From Candidatus Aminicenantes bacterium UBA4820 (GTDB lineage: Bacteria; Acidobacteriota; UBA4820): a stretch of DNA of 21,550 bases. The notes beneath the pieces were generated by a model that saw only the letters and a program-made list of their open reading frames with translations, was not told where the DNA came from and did no database searches. The translations under genes were made by a program, and so were the position numbers. Positions 15,165 to 21,550 of this stretch are shown here, piece by piece. Numbering within the stretch: position 1 is the first letter of the stretch; each line of letters begins with the position of its first letter. The DNA lies in the NCBI GenBank assembly GCA_002402325.1, contig DHFQ01000082.1, forward strand, positions 1 to 21,550, in the 5' to 3' direction.

Positions 15165-17129
15165 CTAATATGAAAACTTGTATCTTACATTTTGAAAATC
15201 TTGCATCGCTTCGTAAGATTTTTTTAAATTTGGATAATCCTCTTTTGGGATAATCTTTTTCTTTATCGTAAAAGTTTCGTTGAGTTCAAATGTTTTACCG
15301 TTTACAACACCCCTTCCTTCAAAGGAAGATGAGGGTCCATCAACGCTTTCTGGTTTGATTTCACATTTATTTTTTGCGGAAAAAGGAAGATTGATTGTTT
15401 CTTCAAAGATGAACTTTCTTGTTGATCTCAAAAATATGTCGTGTTCCTTTTTTTCTCCATCTATGGCATTCATGAAATCGGTCAAACGCCTGCTTGATAG
15501 AATGTTTTGTGAAACGGGTGATTCAAAATAGAAGCCATTTTTACCTTTTATTGCAAAATTTGGAACTTTGTATTTTATCTCAATGTAAAAGGGTTTGAAA
15601 ACATTTGCAGGGTCTTCAGTTTGAAAAGAAACCACAGTTGCCTGCGGAGAAATTTTTGTTATCCACGATTCTATAACGCTTTTAACTTCTGGCTTTTCAG
15701 AAAAGACTATCGCCCAGGCAAGATTTGTTTCGCTATAAGCACCTGCTGTAATTTTCATTGTTCCATCAAGGTTACCTTCATTATCAAGATTTCCTATGGA
15801 GACTATTTTGACGAAGTTATCCTCTGGTGGGGCGGGTGGAGTCTCCATCAAAATTTCTCCCCTCTCACTTCCAATCACATAGTTTTGAGGCTTTTCTGCG
15901 GATGACCATATCTCTCTGCTGAAAGGACACCATGTCGGGTCGTAGAGTTTGTAATTTCCTTCGGAAAGTTTAACCGCAACTACGCAGTGGTTGAACTGAT
16001 CGGCAGGGATATTTTCGACCCTTGCCCCAGCCATAGTCATTGCTGGATATGTGGGATAGCCTGCTGCCCTCAACATCGTTACGAGCATCCCTGCAATATC
16101 CTTGCAAACGCCCGCTCTATCATTGAAGGTCATTATTCCAGGATGAAGTGTGTAGCCCTCTCCCTTTCCCATAGAAATTCCTGAATATCTTATCTGCCTC
16201 GCAACCCATGCAAGAAGAGCCTTTCTTTTGTCGTCATCTGTTTTAAAATCTTTTGTTATTTCATCAACCTTCTTTTTTATTTCATCGTTATATTCAAAAG
16301 CCTTTGCCTTTTCGTTCACTTCATAAAACCATCTTGATTTTTCAGGCCAATCTTGAACGGTCGCAAGAACGATCTTGGTCATCGTATCTGTATCTTCAAC
16401 CATTCCCGGCTCTCTTTTTATTGCAGGAATGTTCTCTTTACTCCATTTATAAATCACTTTATCTTTGGTGAATGACGTTTCACAAATTATTTCCCCGTTG
16501 AAAACCTTAGCATTTATCACTTTTTCTTTTGGAAGCGTAACGGTGTAAGTTTTTGAGATGATTGGATAGTTACCTTGAAAGAGAATTACATCGTAGTAAT
16601 GTCCCCTCATAGGCGGAATGTATCTTTCATCATCGGGTTCTGAATTTGTCAAATATGCGATTACAAAACCCTTTGAATATGTTTCAATCTCAATCCCATC
16701 AAGAGGATTCAATCTTGGGATGGATGCAAGTTTCATTCTTGGTCCCCAATAGATCATAGATTGGGGCTGAGGGAGATCAAGAATAGCATCTTGCGAAAGT
16801 TCCTCAACTTTGTCCCCTCTATAAATTTTTATTGATTTTATCTCAGCGTAGGAAGATGCAGGGTCATAATCAAGACGATATGTTGAATAGTTCTTGCATC
16901 CATCCTCAGTCATAACTTTTATAATGAATTTTTTATTGACATGGGAGAGCCCCGATTCTTCGACATCAACCTTCGTTTTATCAAGGACAACCACAGCATC
17001 AGCATCGGGATACTTTGCCTTATCAACCGATTTTAGAAGGCTGATTGTATCGTTTGTTGGCTCAGCGGAAAAAAGGATTAGAGAAATAAACATCACAAAA
17101 ATTAACGAAAAACAAAGTTTCTTGAACAT
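15165..17129 (-). CDS. Secreted DUF3857/transglutaminase-like protein with an intact Cys-His-Asp triad
   Basis: A 654-residue protein with a signal peptide (1-22, ending FSA). About 40-220 form a DUF3857 domain (YPDADAVVVLDK start, followed by beta strands). About 290-410 form the transglutaminase core with AGVCKDIAGML (Cys342), FNHCVVAVKL (His381) and LYDPTW (Asp397). Bacterial proteins of this superfamily are mostly proteases, amidases or peptide ligases. The C-terminal 230 residues are beta-rich and unassigned. AGAGAGG is placed six bases before the ATG. The gene follows the AAA ATPase gene after 27 bases and precedes its degenerate paralog. The secreted location suggests a cell-envelope target such as peptide cross-links, but the substrate is unknown. 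Confidence 0.88.
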   Translation of the reverse strand: MFKKLCFSLIFVMFISLILFSAEPTNDTISLLKSVDKAKYPDADAVVVLDKTKVDVEESGLSHVNKKFIIKVMTEDGCKNYSTYRLDYDPASSYAEIKSIKIYRGDKVEELSQDAILDLPQPQSMIYWGPRMKLASIPRLNPLDGIEIETYSKGFVIAYLTNSEPDDERYIPPMRGHYYDVILFQGNYPIISKTYTVTLPKEKVINAKVFNGEIICETSFTKDKVIYKWSKENIPAIKREPGMVEDTDTMTKIVLATVQDWPEKSRWFYEVNEKAKAFEYNDEIKKKVDEITKDFKTDDDKRKALLAWVARQIRYSGISMGKGEGYTLHPGIMTFNDRAGVCKDIAGMLVTMLRAAGYPTYPAMTMAGARVENIPADQFNHCVVAVKLSEGNYKLYDPTWCPFSREIWSSAEKPQNYVIGSERGEILMETPPAPPEDNFVKIVSIGNLDNEGNLDGTMKITAGAYSETNLAWAIVFSEKPEVKSVIESWITKISPQATVVSFQTEDPANVFKPFYIEIKYKVPNFAIKGKNGFYFESPVSQNILSSRRLTDFMNAIDGEKKEHDIFLRSTRKFIFEETINLPFSAKNKCEIKPESVDGPSSSFEGRGVVNGKTFELNETFTIKKKIIPKEDYPNLKKSYEAMQDFQNVRYKFSY

Positions 17130-17156
17130 TCAAACCTCTCTTTCTAATTTATTTTT

Positions 17157-17951
17157 TTAAAGGACAAGTTCTTTTGAAGCCTCTTTTACACTTTCAATGG
17201 TGATTGGATTTTCTTCTTTCTCAAAGCCAACAAGAAGAGAATTTGTGGCAAGAGTATTTATAATTCTTGGAACACCATTTGTCTTTTCAAATATATATTT
17301 CATTGCACTCTCTGAAAAAATGGATGGTTTGCCTCCGGCTATTTTTATTCTATGTTTGATGTAATTTATCGTTTCTTTTTCGTTTAAATTTGTTAAGTGA
17401 TACCACATTCCAATCCTCTGTCGTAAAGCGGAGTAGGTTGGGTGTTTTAGTCTTTCCCTTAATTCGGGTTGTCCAATTAAAATGATTGAAACAAGGTTTA
17501 CATCATCAAGTTGAAAGTTTGATAAAAGCCTTAACTCATCGAAAGTTGATTTTGTAGGAATGAGTTGCGCCTCATCAACAATCAAAACCACTCCTCTATT
17601 TTCTGAATAAAATTCAAGAAGTCTGTTTGAAATGTCCTCAAGGAGGTCGCTTCTAAAATGTTTTAAGTCAAGGTCAAGACGCCTTGCAATTTCTCTTAAA
17701 AGTTGAGTTGGACTTAAACGAGGATTGACGATTAGGATAAAGTGGTCTTTCTGATTTCTATCCATCAAAGCCCTTGAAATGGTTGTTTTTCCAGAACCAA
17801 TGTCTCCTGTAAGAACCGCCATATCACGCTCTTCGATTGCGTATTCAAGCCTTGCCAGAGCCTCTTCGTGCTCTTTTGAAAGGTATAAAAATCTTGGATC
17901 GGGAGTTTTTCCAAAAGGCCTTTCTCTTAAACCATAAAAACTTTTAAACAC
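17157..17951 (-). CDS. ExeA-type AAA ATPase
   Basis: A 264-residue protein beginning with the family signature FKSFYGLRERPFGKTPDPRF (2-21), then YLSKEHEEALARLEYAI. Walker A is GDIGSGKTT (49-57), Walker B is VVLIVDEAQ (121-129), and sensor motif ILIGQPELRERL spans 157-168. The ExeA/GspA ATPase family powers assembly of the type II secretion secretin through peptidoglycan, and related ATPases sit in exosortase/exopolysaccharide loci. This protein is only the ATPase: it lacks the transmembrane and peptidoglycan-binding parts of full ExeA, so it may work with a separate partner. It overlaps cheA by eight bases, which implies coupled expression with the kinase and is not a usual chemotaxis neighbour. 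Confidence 0.9.
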   Translation of the reverse strand: MFKSFYGLRERPFGKTPDPRFLYLSKEHEEALARLEYAIEERDMAVLTGDIGSGKTTISRALMDRNQKDHFILIVNPRLSPTQLLREIARRLDLDLKHFRSDLLEDISNRLLEFYSENRGVVLIVDEAQLIPTKSTFDELRLLSNFQLDDVNLVSIILIGQPELRERLKHPTYSALRQRIGMWYHLTNLNEKETINYIKHRIKIAGGKPSIFSESAMKYIFEKTNGVPRIINTLATNSLLVGFEKEENPITIESVKEASKELVL

Positions 17952-20004
17952 GACTTACCTCTAAGGGTGATAATAAACTTGCCGTATCTATTACTAAAAT
18001 TACCTGATTTTCCCCAATTTCTGTTGCTCCTGCAACGCCGGGCAGATTACCAAGTTTTTTTCCAATTGGATGAATAACGGTTTCCTGCTCTCCAACAAGG
18101 TCATCAACGACTATTCCCGCTAATTTTTCTCCTTTTTTTGCAACGACAACAAAAAGGCTATCATTCTCTTTTTGCTTATCCCTTTTAATTTTAAATCTAT
18201 CTTCAAGTCTCACGATAGGAAGAGTTGTTCCTCTTAAATTGTAGACTTCCTTTTTATTGACAAATTCTATGTCGCCCTCTTTAATTCTAAAACTCTCAAT
18301 TACAGACGAAATAGGAATAGCATAATTCTGTCCCGCGCATTTGACAATGAGGGATTGAATTATCGCGAGAGTGATTGGAAGTACGAGCTGAAATGTGGTC
18401 CCCTTTCCTTTTTCACTCCAAACAGAGATTGATCCCTTCATCTTTTCAATTGTGTTTTTTACAATATCAAGCCCTACACCTCTTCCAGAAACCTCAGTAA
18501 CCTTTTCTGCTGAAGAAAATCCGGGTTGAAAAATTAAATCAAGGCAGTCCTGCTCTGAGAGTGTATCTTTTTCCCCAACGATTCCTTTTTTAATCGCAAC
18601 TTCCCTTATCTTTTCATAATCAATTCCCTTTCCATCATCAGTTACTTCAATCACTATTGCATTCCCTCTGTGATATGCTGAAATTACGAGCAATCCTTCA
18701 GGAGATTTTCCATATTTGAACCTCTCTTTTGCAGATTCAATTCCGTGGTCTATTGAATTTCTTATTATGTGAATGAGGGGGGTTACAAGTTCATCCATAA
18801 TTCTTTTGTCAAGTTCTGTTTCTCCACCATACATTTGAATAGAAATTTCTTTACCAGATTGACGGGCAAGTCTTCTTGCTGTTCTGTTTATTCTTGTAAA
18901 AATCTGGCTTATTGGGACCATCCTTATGTCAATTATTGACCTTTGTAACTCGTCAAGTTTCTTCTCCATTGACCTAATATTTTTTTGTAGGTCCCGCCAT
19001 AAATCATGTAGTTCCGAGACATCGAGAAGCAGAGAAGAAATCTTTTCAAAAGAAGTTTTTATTAAGCCCAATTCACCAACAAGTCCCATCACTTCATCAA
19101 GTTTTTCAATATCAACCTTCACATTGTTTGAAATGCCCTTTATATCTTCACCCTCTTCAGTTACAGATTCCTCCTCTTTTGCTGGCTCTTCCTCTATTTC
19201 TCTGGATAAAGGTGTTTTCTCTTCCACAACTTTTTCTTTTTTTGAAGGTGCAGATGTGCCTGTTTCTAACAGGTTCTCAACTATTCCATTTTCACCTTGC
19301 ACAAGCATTTTCAAAGAATTTTCATCAAGGTTTGTTCCGTAAATAAGTTTAAAGTGAATTCCCTCTGTTATGTCTGGATCAATGACAGGAAGGGTGCTAA
19401 TAACTTCCCCGCTATTGTTGAGAATTTCTGTTAGCGATTTTAATCTTACATCAAAATCAACAAAACTAAATCCAACCTGAATGGAGTAAATTTTATTTCC
19501 CTCTTCTATGTTTTCCTTAAGTCTATGCTCTTCATACTCAGTAAGTGATTTTAAAGTTTCTTCAGATAGTTTTAATTTTGGTTTTGAGGGCTCTTGCTTT
19601 TTGTTTTCACCTTCAATCACATTAGAAATCTTTTCAAGGAGAAGAGAGGTGTCCAATTTTTCTCCACCCTGACTCACCTCAACAACTAACTGCCTTAACG
19701 CTTTCCTTGTTTCATCAAGAACTGAAAAAATTTCAGGACTTAATTTGACTTTTCCCATCCTTGCTTTGTCAAGAAGGCTTTCCATATCGTGGCTCAAAGT
19801 TGTTATTTTATCAAGTTGCAACATTGATGCAAGCCCCTTTAAGGAGTGCATCTCTCTGAAAATCTTGTTTAAAAGATCGGGTTTAATTTTTTTTAGAGAT
19901 TCAAACTGCTCGTAAGCGACTTCAACATCATCGCTCAAAGACTCAAGAATTTCTTCTGCTTCCGCGATAAAATCTTTTACTGCTTTCTCTTGAGGTCTAT
20001 CCAT
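17944..20004 (-). CDS. cheA: Chemotaxis-type histidine kinase CheA
   Basis: A 686-residue kinase with all core CheA domains. The Hpt domain (about 5-115) has the phospho-acceptor in REMHSLKG (His53). About 170-248 form a P2-like response-regulator docking domain (YSIQVGFSF, GEVISTLP), which is divergent. An acidic linker (250-290) follows. The dimerisation domain (about 293-375) has VGELGLI and DIRMVPI. The ATP-binding domain (about 380-543) has the N box HIIRNSIDHG (Asn416), DDGKGID (456-462) and GRGVGLDIVK (507-516). The C-terminal CheW domain is at about 545-680. GAGG precedes the ATG by seven bases. It lies nine bases after cheY and overlaps the ATPase gene. No receptor, cheW, cheR or cheB is nearby, so its input is probably encoded elsewhere. 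Confidence 0.95.
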   Translation of the reverse strand: MDRPQEKAVKDFIAEAEEILESLSDDVEVAYEQFESLKKIKPDLLNKIFREMHSLKGLASMLQLDKITTLSHDMESLLDKARMGKVKLSPEIFSVLDETRKALRQLVVEVSQGGEKLDTSLLLEKISNVIEGENKKQEPSKPKLKLSEETLKSLTEYEEHRLKENIEEGNKIYSIQVGFSFVDFDVRLKSLTEILNNSGEVISTLPVIDPDITEGIHFKLIYGTNLDENSLKMLVQGENGIVENLLETGTSAPSKKEKVVEEKTPLSREIEEEPAKEEESVTEEGEDIKGISNNVKVDIEKLDEVMGLVGELGLIKTSFEKISSLLLDVSELHDLWRDLQKNIRSMEKKLDELQRSIIDIRMVPISQIFTRINRTARRLARQSGKEISIQMYGGETELDKRIMDELVTPLIHIIRNSIDHGIESAKERFKYGKSPEGLLVISAYHRGNAIVIEVTDDGKGIDYEKIREVAIKKGIVGEKDTLSEQDCLDLIFQPGFSSAEKVTEVSGRGVGLDIVKNTIEKMKGSISVWSEKGKGTTFQLVLPITLAIIQSLIVKCAGQNYAIPISSVIESFRIKEGDIEFVNKKEVYNLRGTTLPIVRLEDRFKIKRDKQKENDSLFVVVAKKGEKLAGIVVDDLVGEQETVIHPIGKKLGNLPGVAGATEIGENQVILVIDTASLLSPLEVSRV

Positions 20005-20013
20005 CTTACCTCT

Positions 20014-20382
20014 TTAAGTCAAAAATTTTTGAACCGTGTTAACAAGTTGCCCCTCAGTAAATGGTTTTACCAGATAATCATTTGCACCTATCTCTATTCC
20101 TCTTTTCCTGTCTGCTTCAGCCCCTTCTGTCGAAATGATTATAATCGGAACACTCTTGAAATTTGGGTGTTGCCTTAGAAATGAGATTAACTCAAGTCCG
20201 TTTATGTCAGGCATATTTATATCGGTGATTATGATGTTAAACATAGTGTCGGGAATAAGTTTCAATGCTGCAAAACCACTTTCCGCTTCATAAACATCAA
20301 CTTCGAGATGTTCTTCAAGCGCCGCTGCGATGAGGCTTCTCATAGGTCCAGAATCTTCAACCACGAGAATCTTAGTCTTCAT
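20014..20382 (-). CDS. Single-domain CheY-like response regulator
   Basis: A 122-residue stand-alone receiver domain. The acidic pocket is ILVVEDS (Glu9, Asp10), the phospho-acceptor is Asp54 in IITDINMPD, and the switch residues are Ser84/Thr85 and Lys106 in YLVKPF. There is no output domain, so it probably acts by protein binding or as a phosphate sink, as CheY does. The frame is open to a TTG 12 bases upstream, but that codon overlaps the GGGAGG that serves as ribosome site, so ATG 20382 is the better start. It precedes cheA by nine bases and is its most likely phospho-partner. Confidence 0.95.
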   Translation of the reverse strand: MKTKILVVEDSGPMRSLIAAALEEHLEVDVYEAESGFAALKLIPDTMFNIIITDINMPDINGLELISFLRQHPNFKSVPIIIISTEGAEADRKRGIEIGANDYLVKPFTEGQLVNTVQKFLT

Positions 20383-20506
20383 CAGGCCTCCCAAAAGACA
20401 TTATGCAAGAAATGAGAGCATTTTTCAACCTTCGCAAAATAATCCCATCCTGGCCCTGGAATGAAGATACTTCTTTGGCTTTTGCAAAGGTAACTTCTTT
20501 AGCCAT
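20372..20506 (-). CDS. Possible 44-residue coupled ORF between the lipoprotein and cheY
   Basis: An ORF starting at an ATG that shares one base with the lipoprotein stop (TGATG) and ending inside the first codons of cheY (11-base overlap). It thereby fills the only gap above 100 bases in the right operon. The product starts MAKEVTFAKAKEV, has a basic hydrophobic helix-like stretch (about 21-37) and ends GRPDED. There is no separate ribosome site, so it would rely on translational coupling. I recognise no family. It contains an imperfect repeat (GGCTAAAGAAGT and GCCAAAGAAGT). It may equally be untranslated leader of cheY. Confidence 0.35.
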   Translation of the reverse strand: MAKEVTFAKAKEVSSFQGQDGIILRRLKNALISCIMSFGRPDED

Positions 20507-21027
20507 CAGGACAAAGGAGTTGCAATCAGGTGAAGGTCATCAATCCAGACCGTTCCCTCATCTGTCAAAACCACATTTAAAACAACGGAGGCGGGCTTCT
20601 GGTTTGGGGCAGAAATCTCAACTTTCATATTTGTCCAATCGTTATCTCCATAAAGCCAATCGTTGGAATTCATCTGAACGCTCTGGTTTCCACCATTTGG
20701 ATAATGTATATCCATTGTTAAATATGCAGAGTCTTTTAACCCTTCTGTTTTCATTTTAGCCTTAAATGTGTACTTAGAATTTTCACCTGGTAACTTAACC
20801 TCATAAAACCTAACTGTTATTGGCTGGGTTGTCGTTATTTTGATTGAACCGTTACCATCAGAAGAGACATTCTTATCAAGTGTTACATATTCTCTGGAAA
20901 TTACCCTCTCAACATCGTTGCAGGCAAAATCATCAACTTCTTTTGGGGGTCCCGGTTTTTTCTTCCCGCAAGAAATAATTAAAAGTGAAAGAATAACAAC
21001 TACACCAAGAATCTTAAATTTACTCAT
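20506..21027 (-). CDS. Lipoprotein with carbohydrate-binding-like beta-sandwich domain
   Basis: A 173-residue protein. The signal peptide has a lipobox IISC (17-20), so Cys20 is probably lipidated and the protein anchored in a membrane. About 40-170 read as one beta-sandwich of the galactose-binding/CBM_4_9 kind: alternating strands, the SKYTFKAKMKTEG strand pair, DWTNMKVEISAP, and the ending EGTVWIDDLHL, which is typical of these modules. A glycan ligand is plausible but not shown. Two ATGs are present; the first directly abuts AAGGAGG, so I chose the second, six bases later. It follows the zinc-ribbon gene after 12 bases. Its place before cheY and cheA hints at an extracytoplasmic component of the same system (inference). 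Confidence 0.75.
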   Translation of the reverse strand: MSKFKILGVVVILSLLIISCGKKKPGPPKEVDDFACNDVERVISREYVTLDKNVSSDGNGSIKITTTQPITVRFYEVKLPGENSKYTFKAKMKTEGLKDSAYLTMDIHYPNGGNQSVQMNSNDWLYGDNDWTNMKVEISAPNQKPASVVLNVVLTDEGTVWIDDLHLIATPLS

Positions 21028-21039
21028 CTCCATCCTCCT

Positions 21040-21342
21040 TCAGTCAAGGTCAATATCTTTTTTAAAGGGAACATCTTTGGTTTCTTTTGCCTTTTCAGAG
21101 AGTTCCTTGAATTTTTTTTCAAGAATCTCTTTTTTGCTCTTTTCAGTTCTAATAGACTCTTCAAATTTCGCTTCTGCGGTCTTCTTTTCTTCACTAAGTT
21201 TCTTGAGTCTCTCCTCAAAAGAGAGTTCCTCTTTTGAAGACGGAGGAGGCTCTGAAGAAACTACGACTTTACTTTCTGAATCAATTTTCAATACCGCATT
21301 GCAGTGTGGGCAGGTTACATAAAAACTTTCATCATTAGCCAT
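21040..21342 (-). CDS. Small zinc-ribbon-like and coiled-coil protein
   Basis: A 100-residue cytoplasmic protein. The N-terminus YVTCPHCNAVLKID (8-21) has one CxxC knuckle and the strand that follows it in small zinc-ribbon proteins of this kind; a second pair of Cys is absent, so zinc binding would need dimerisation or a partner. Residues of about 36-90 are Lys/Glu-rich with heptad-like spacing, a likely coiled coil. GAGGTAAG shortly before the ATG supports the start. It is the first gene of the right operon, after the shared upstream element. The function is unknown. Confidence 0.75.
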   Translation of the reverse strand: MANDESFYVTCPHCNAVLKIDSESKVVVSSEPPPSSKEELSFEERLKKLSEEKKTAEAKFEESIRTEKSKKEILEKKFKELSEKAKETKDVPFKKDIDLD

Positions 21343-21363
21343 AAACTTACCTCTTCAAATAAT

Positions 21364-21393
21364 AATTTACCAGAATAATTGTAGAAATGCAAA
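21364..21393 (-). promoter_or_regulatory. Putative sigma70-type promoter of the right operon
   Basis: On the - strand TTTGCA (21393-21388) is followed after 18 bases by TAAATT (21369-21364); each matches its consensus at four of six positions. Transcription would begin about 14 bases before the ATG at 21342. The geometry, including a very short leader and the shared element over the -35, parallels the left operon. A TACAAT hexamer at 21383-21378 is an alternative -10. Confidence 0.35.
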
Positions 21394-21423
21394 AATCAAA
21401 AACAAATGTTTCCCAAAATCCGA
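21392..21423 (-). promoter_or_regulatory. Shared upstream element, copy 2 (right operon)
   Basis: Read on the - strand, TCGGATTTTGGG (21423-21412) is followed after eight bases by GTTTTTGATTTT (21403-21392). Both blocks are identical to the pair at 13-41 and end 49 bases before the first start codon of this operon. The copies face inward toward one another across the window. The match is seen; shared regulation is inference. Confidence 0.45.
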
Positions 21424-21550
21424 CATTGCGCTATGCGCTTCCAACCAGAAGACAACAGTAATCAGAGTTTAGAACCAAGACAACCAATCACCTGCAAAGT
21501 GAAAAATAAAGGGATGGTAGGGAACATAGACTTAGGTGGGTAAGATGCGA
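21424..21550. other. Terminal non-coding stretch without a recognisable gene
   Basis: These 127 bases have about 44% G+C, higher than the AT-rich spacers elsewhere, and contain a short palindrome GCGCTATGCGC (21429-21439). No reading frame on either strand gives a recognisable protein. It could be the upstream region of the right operon, or the edge of a gene or mobile element that continues beyond the window. Confidence 0.3.

Noticed and set aside
18926..19342. A 138-codon + strand frame inside cheA
   Set aside because: Ser/Phe-rich shadow of the Glu/Lys/Asp-rich linker and dimerisation region of cheA; no ribosome site or family.
20383..20394. TTG start for the CheY-like protein at 20394
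   Set aside because: The added residues come from the ribosome site itself; ATG 20382 fits normal receiver length.
21406..21543. A 45-codon + strand ORF (ATG 21406 to TAA 21541-21543)
   Set aside because: No good ribosome site, no recognisable motif, and it overlaps the shared element and promoter region on the other strand; chance openness is likely.
21464..21550. A - strand frame open from the window edge for about 28 codons
   Set aside because: Too short to judge, no family resemblance, and ends well before the zinc-ribbon gene; it may be a shadow of unseen sequence.

Overview
The window is a compact, AT-rich bacterial chromosome segment made of two long, convergent gene blocks. Its proteins are rich in Lys and Glu, and Arg is written mostly with AGA/AGG codons. 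I see no tRNA, rRNA, CRISPR array, transposase or phage gene. The secreted sulfatase-TPR protein, the DUF3857/transglutaminase proteins, the DUF374 acyltransferase and the single-CxxC zinc-ribbon protein together suggest a Gram-negative bacterium of an Acidobacteriota/Aminicenantota-like deep lineage. That placement is inference from gene content only. The AGA/AGG-rich Arg codons would fit a thermophile but do not prove one.

Left block (+ strand, about 86-13220): thirteen genes follow one another with ATGA-type overlaps or very short spacers. First comes an envelope part: a secreted alpha/beta-hydrolase-like protein lacking the usual nucleophile, a secreted sulfatase-fold protein with TPRs, a GHMP sugar kinase, a secreted acidic low-complexity protein and a DUF374 acyltransferase. 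Then comes a housekeeping part: yicC, gmk, rpoZ, a phoH-like ATPase gene, a pgpH-like 7TM-HD phosphodiesterase gene, ybeY, a corC/hlyC-like CBS protein gene and an MTH1187-family thiamine-binding protein gene.

Right block (- strand, about 21342 down to 13266): a zinc-ribbon/coiled-coil protein, a lipoprotein with a carbohydrate-binding-like beta domain, a possible 44-residue ORF coupled to it, a stand-alone CheY-like receiver, a complete CheA kinase, an ExeA-type AAA ATPase, and two secreted DUF3857/transglutaminase-like paralogs. One paralog keeps the Cys-His-Asp triad and the other has lost His and Asp. No receptor, CheW, CheR or CheB gene lies in the window, so this looks like a non-motility or partly orphan chemosensory relay tied to an envelope function. 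The two blocks end at a small hairpin with T-rich tails on both sides.

The most unexpected non-coding signal is that both blocks begin with the same two 12-base sequences, in the same order, at nearly the same distance from the first start codon and just upstream of similar -35/-10 sequences. The two outward-lying promoters therefore probably share a regulator or belong to one repeat family. The last 130 bases have a slightly different composition and hold no gene I can support.
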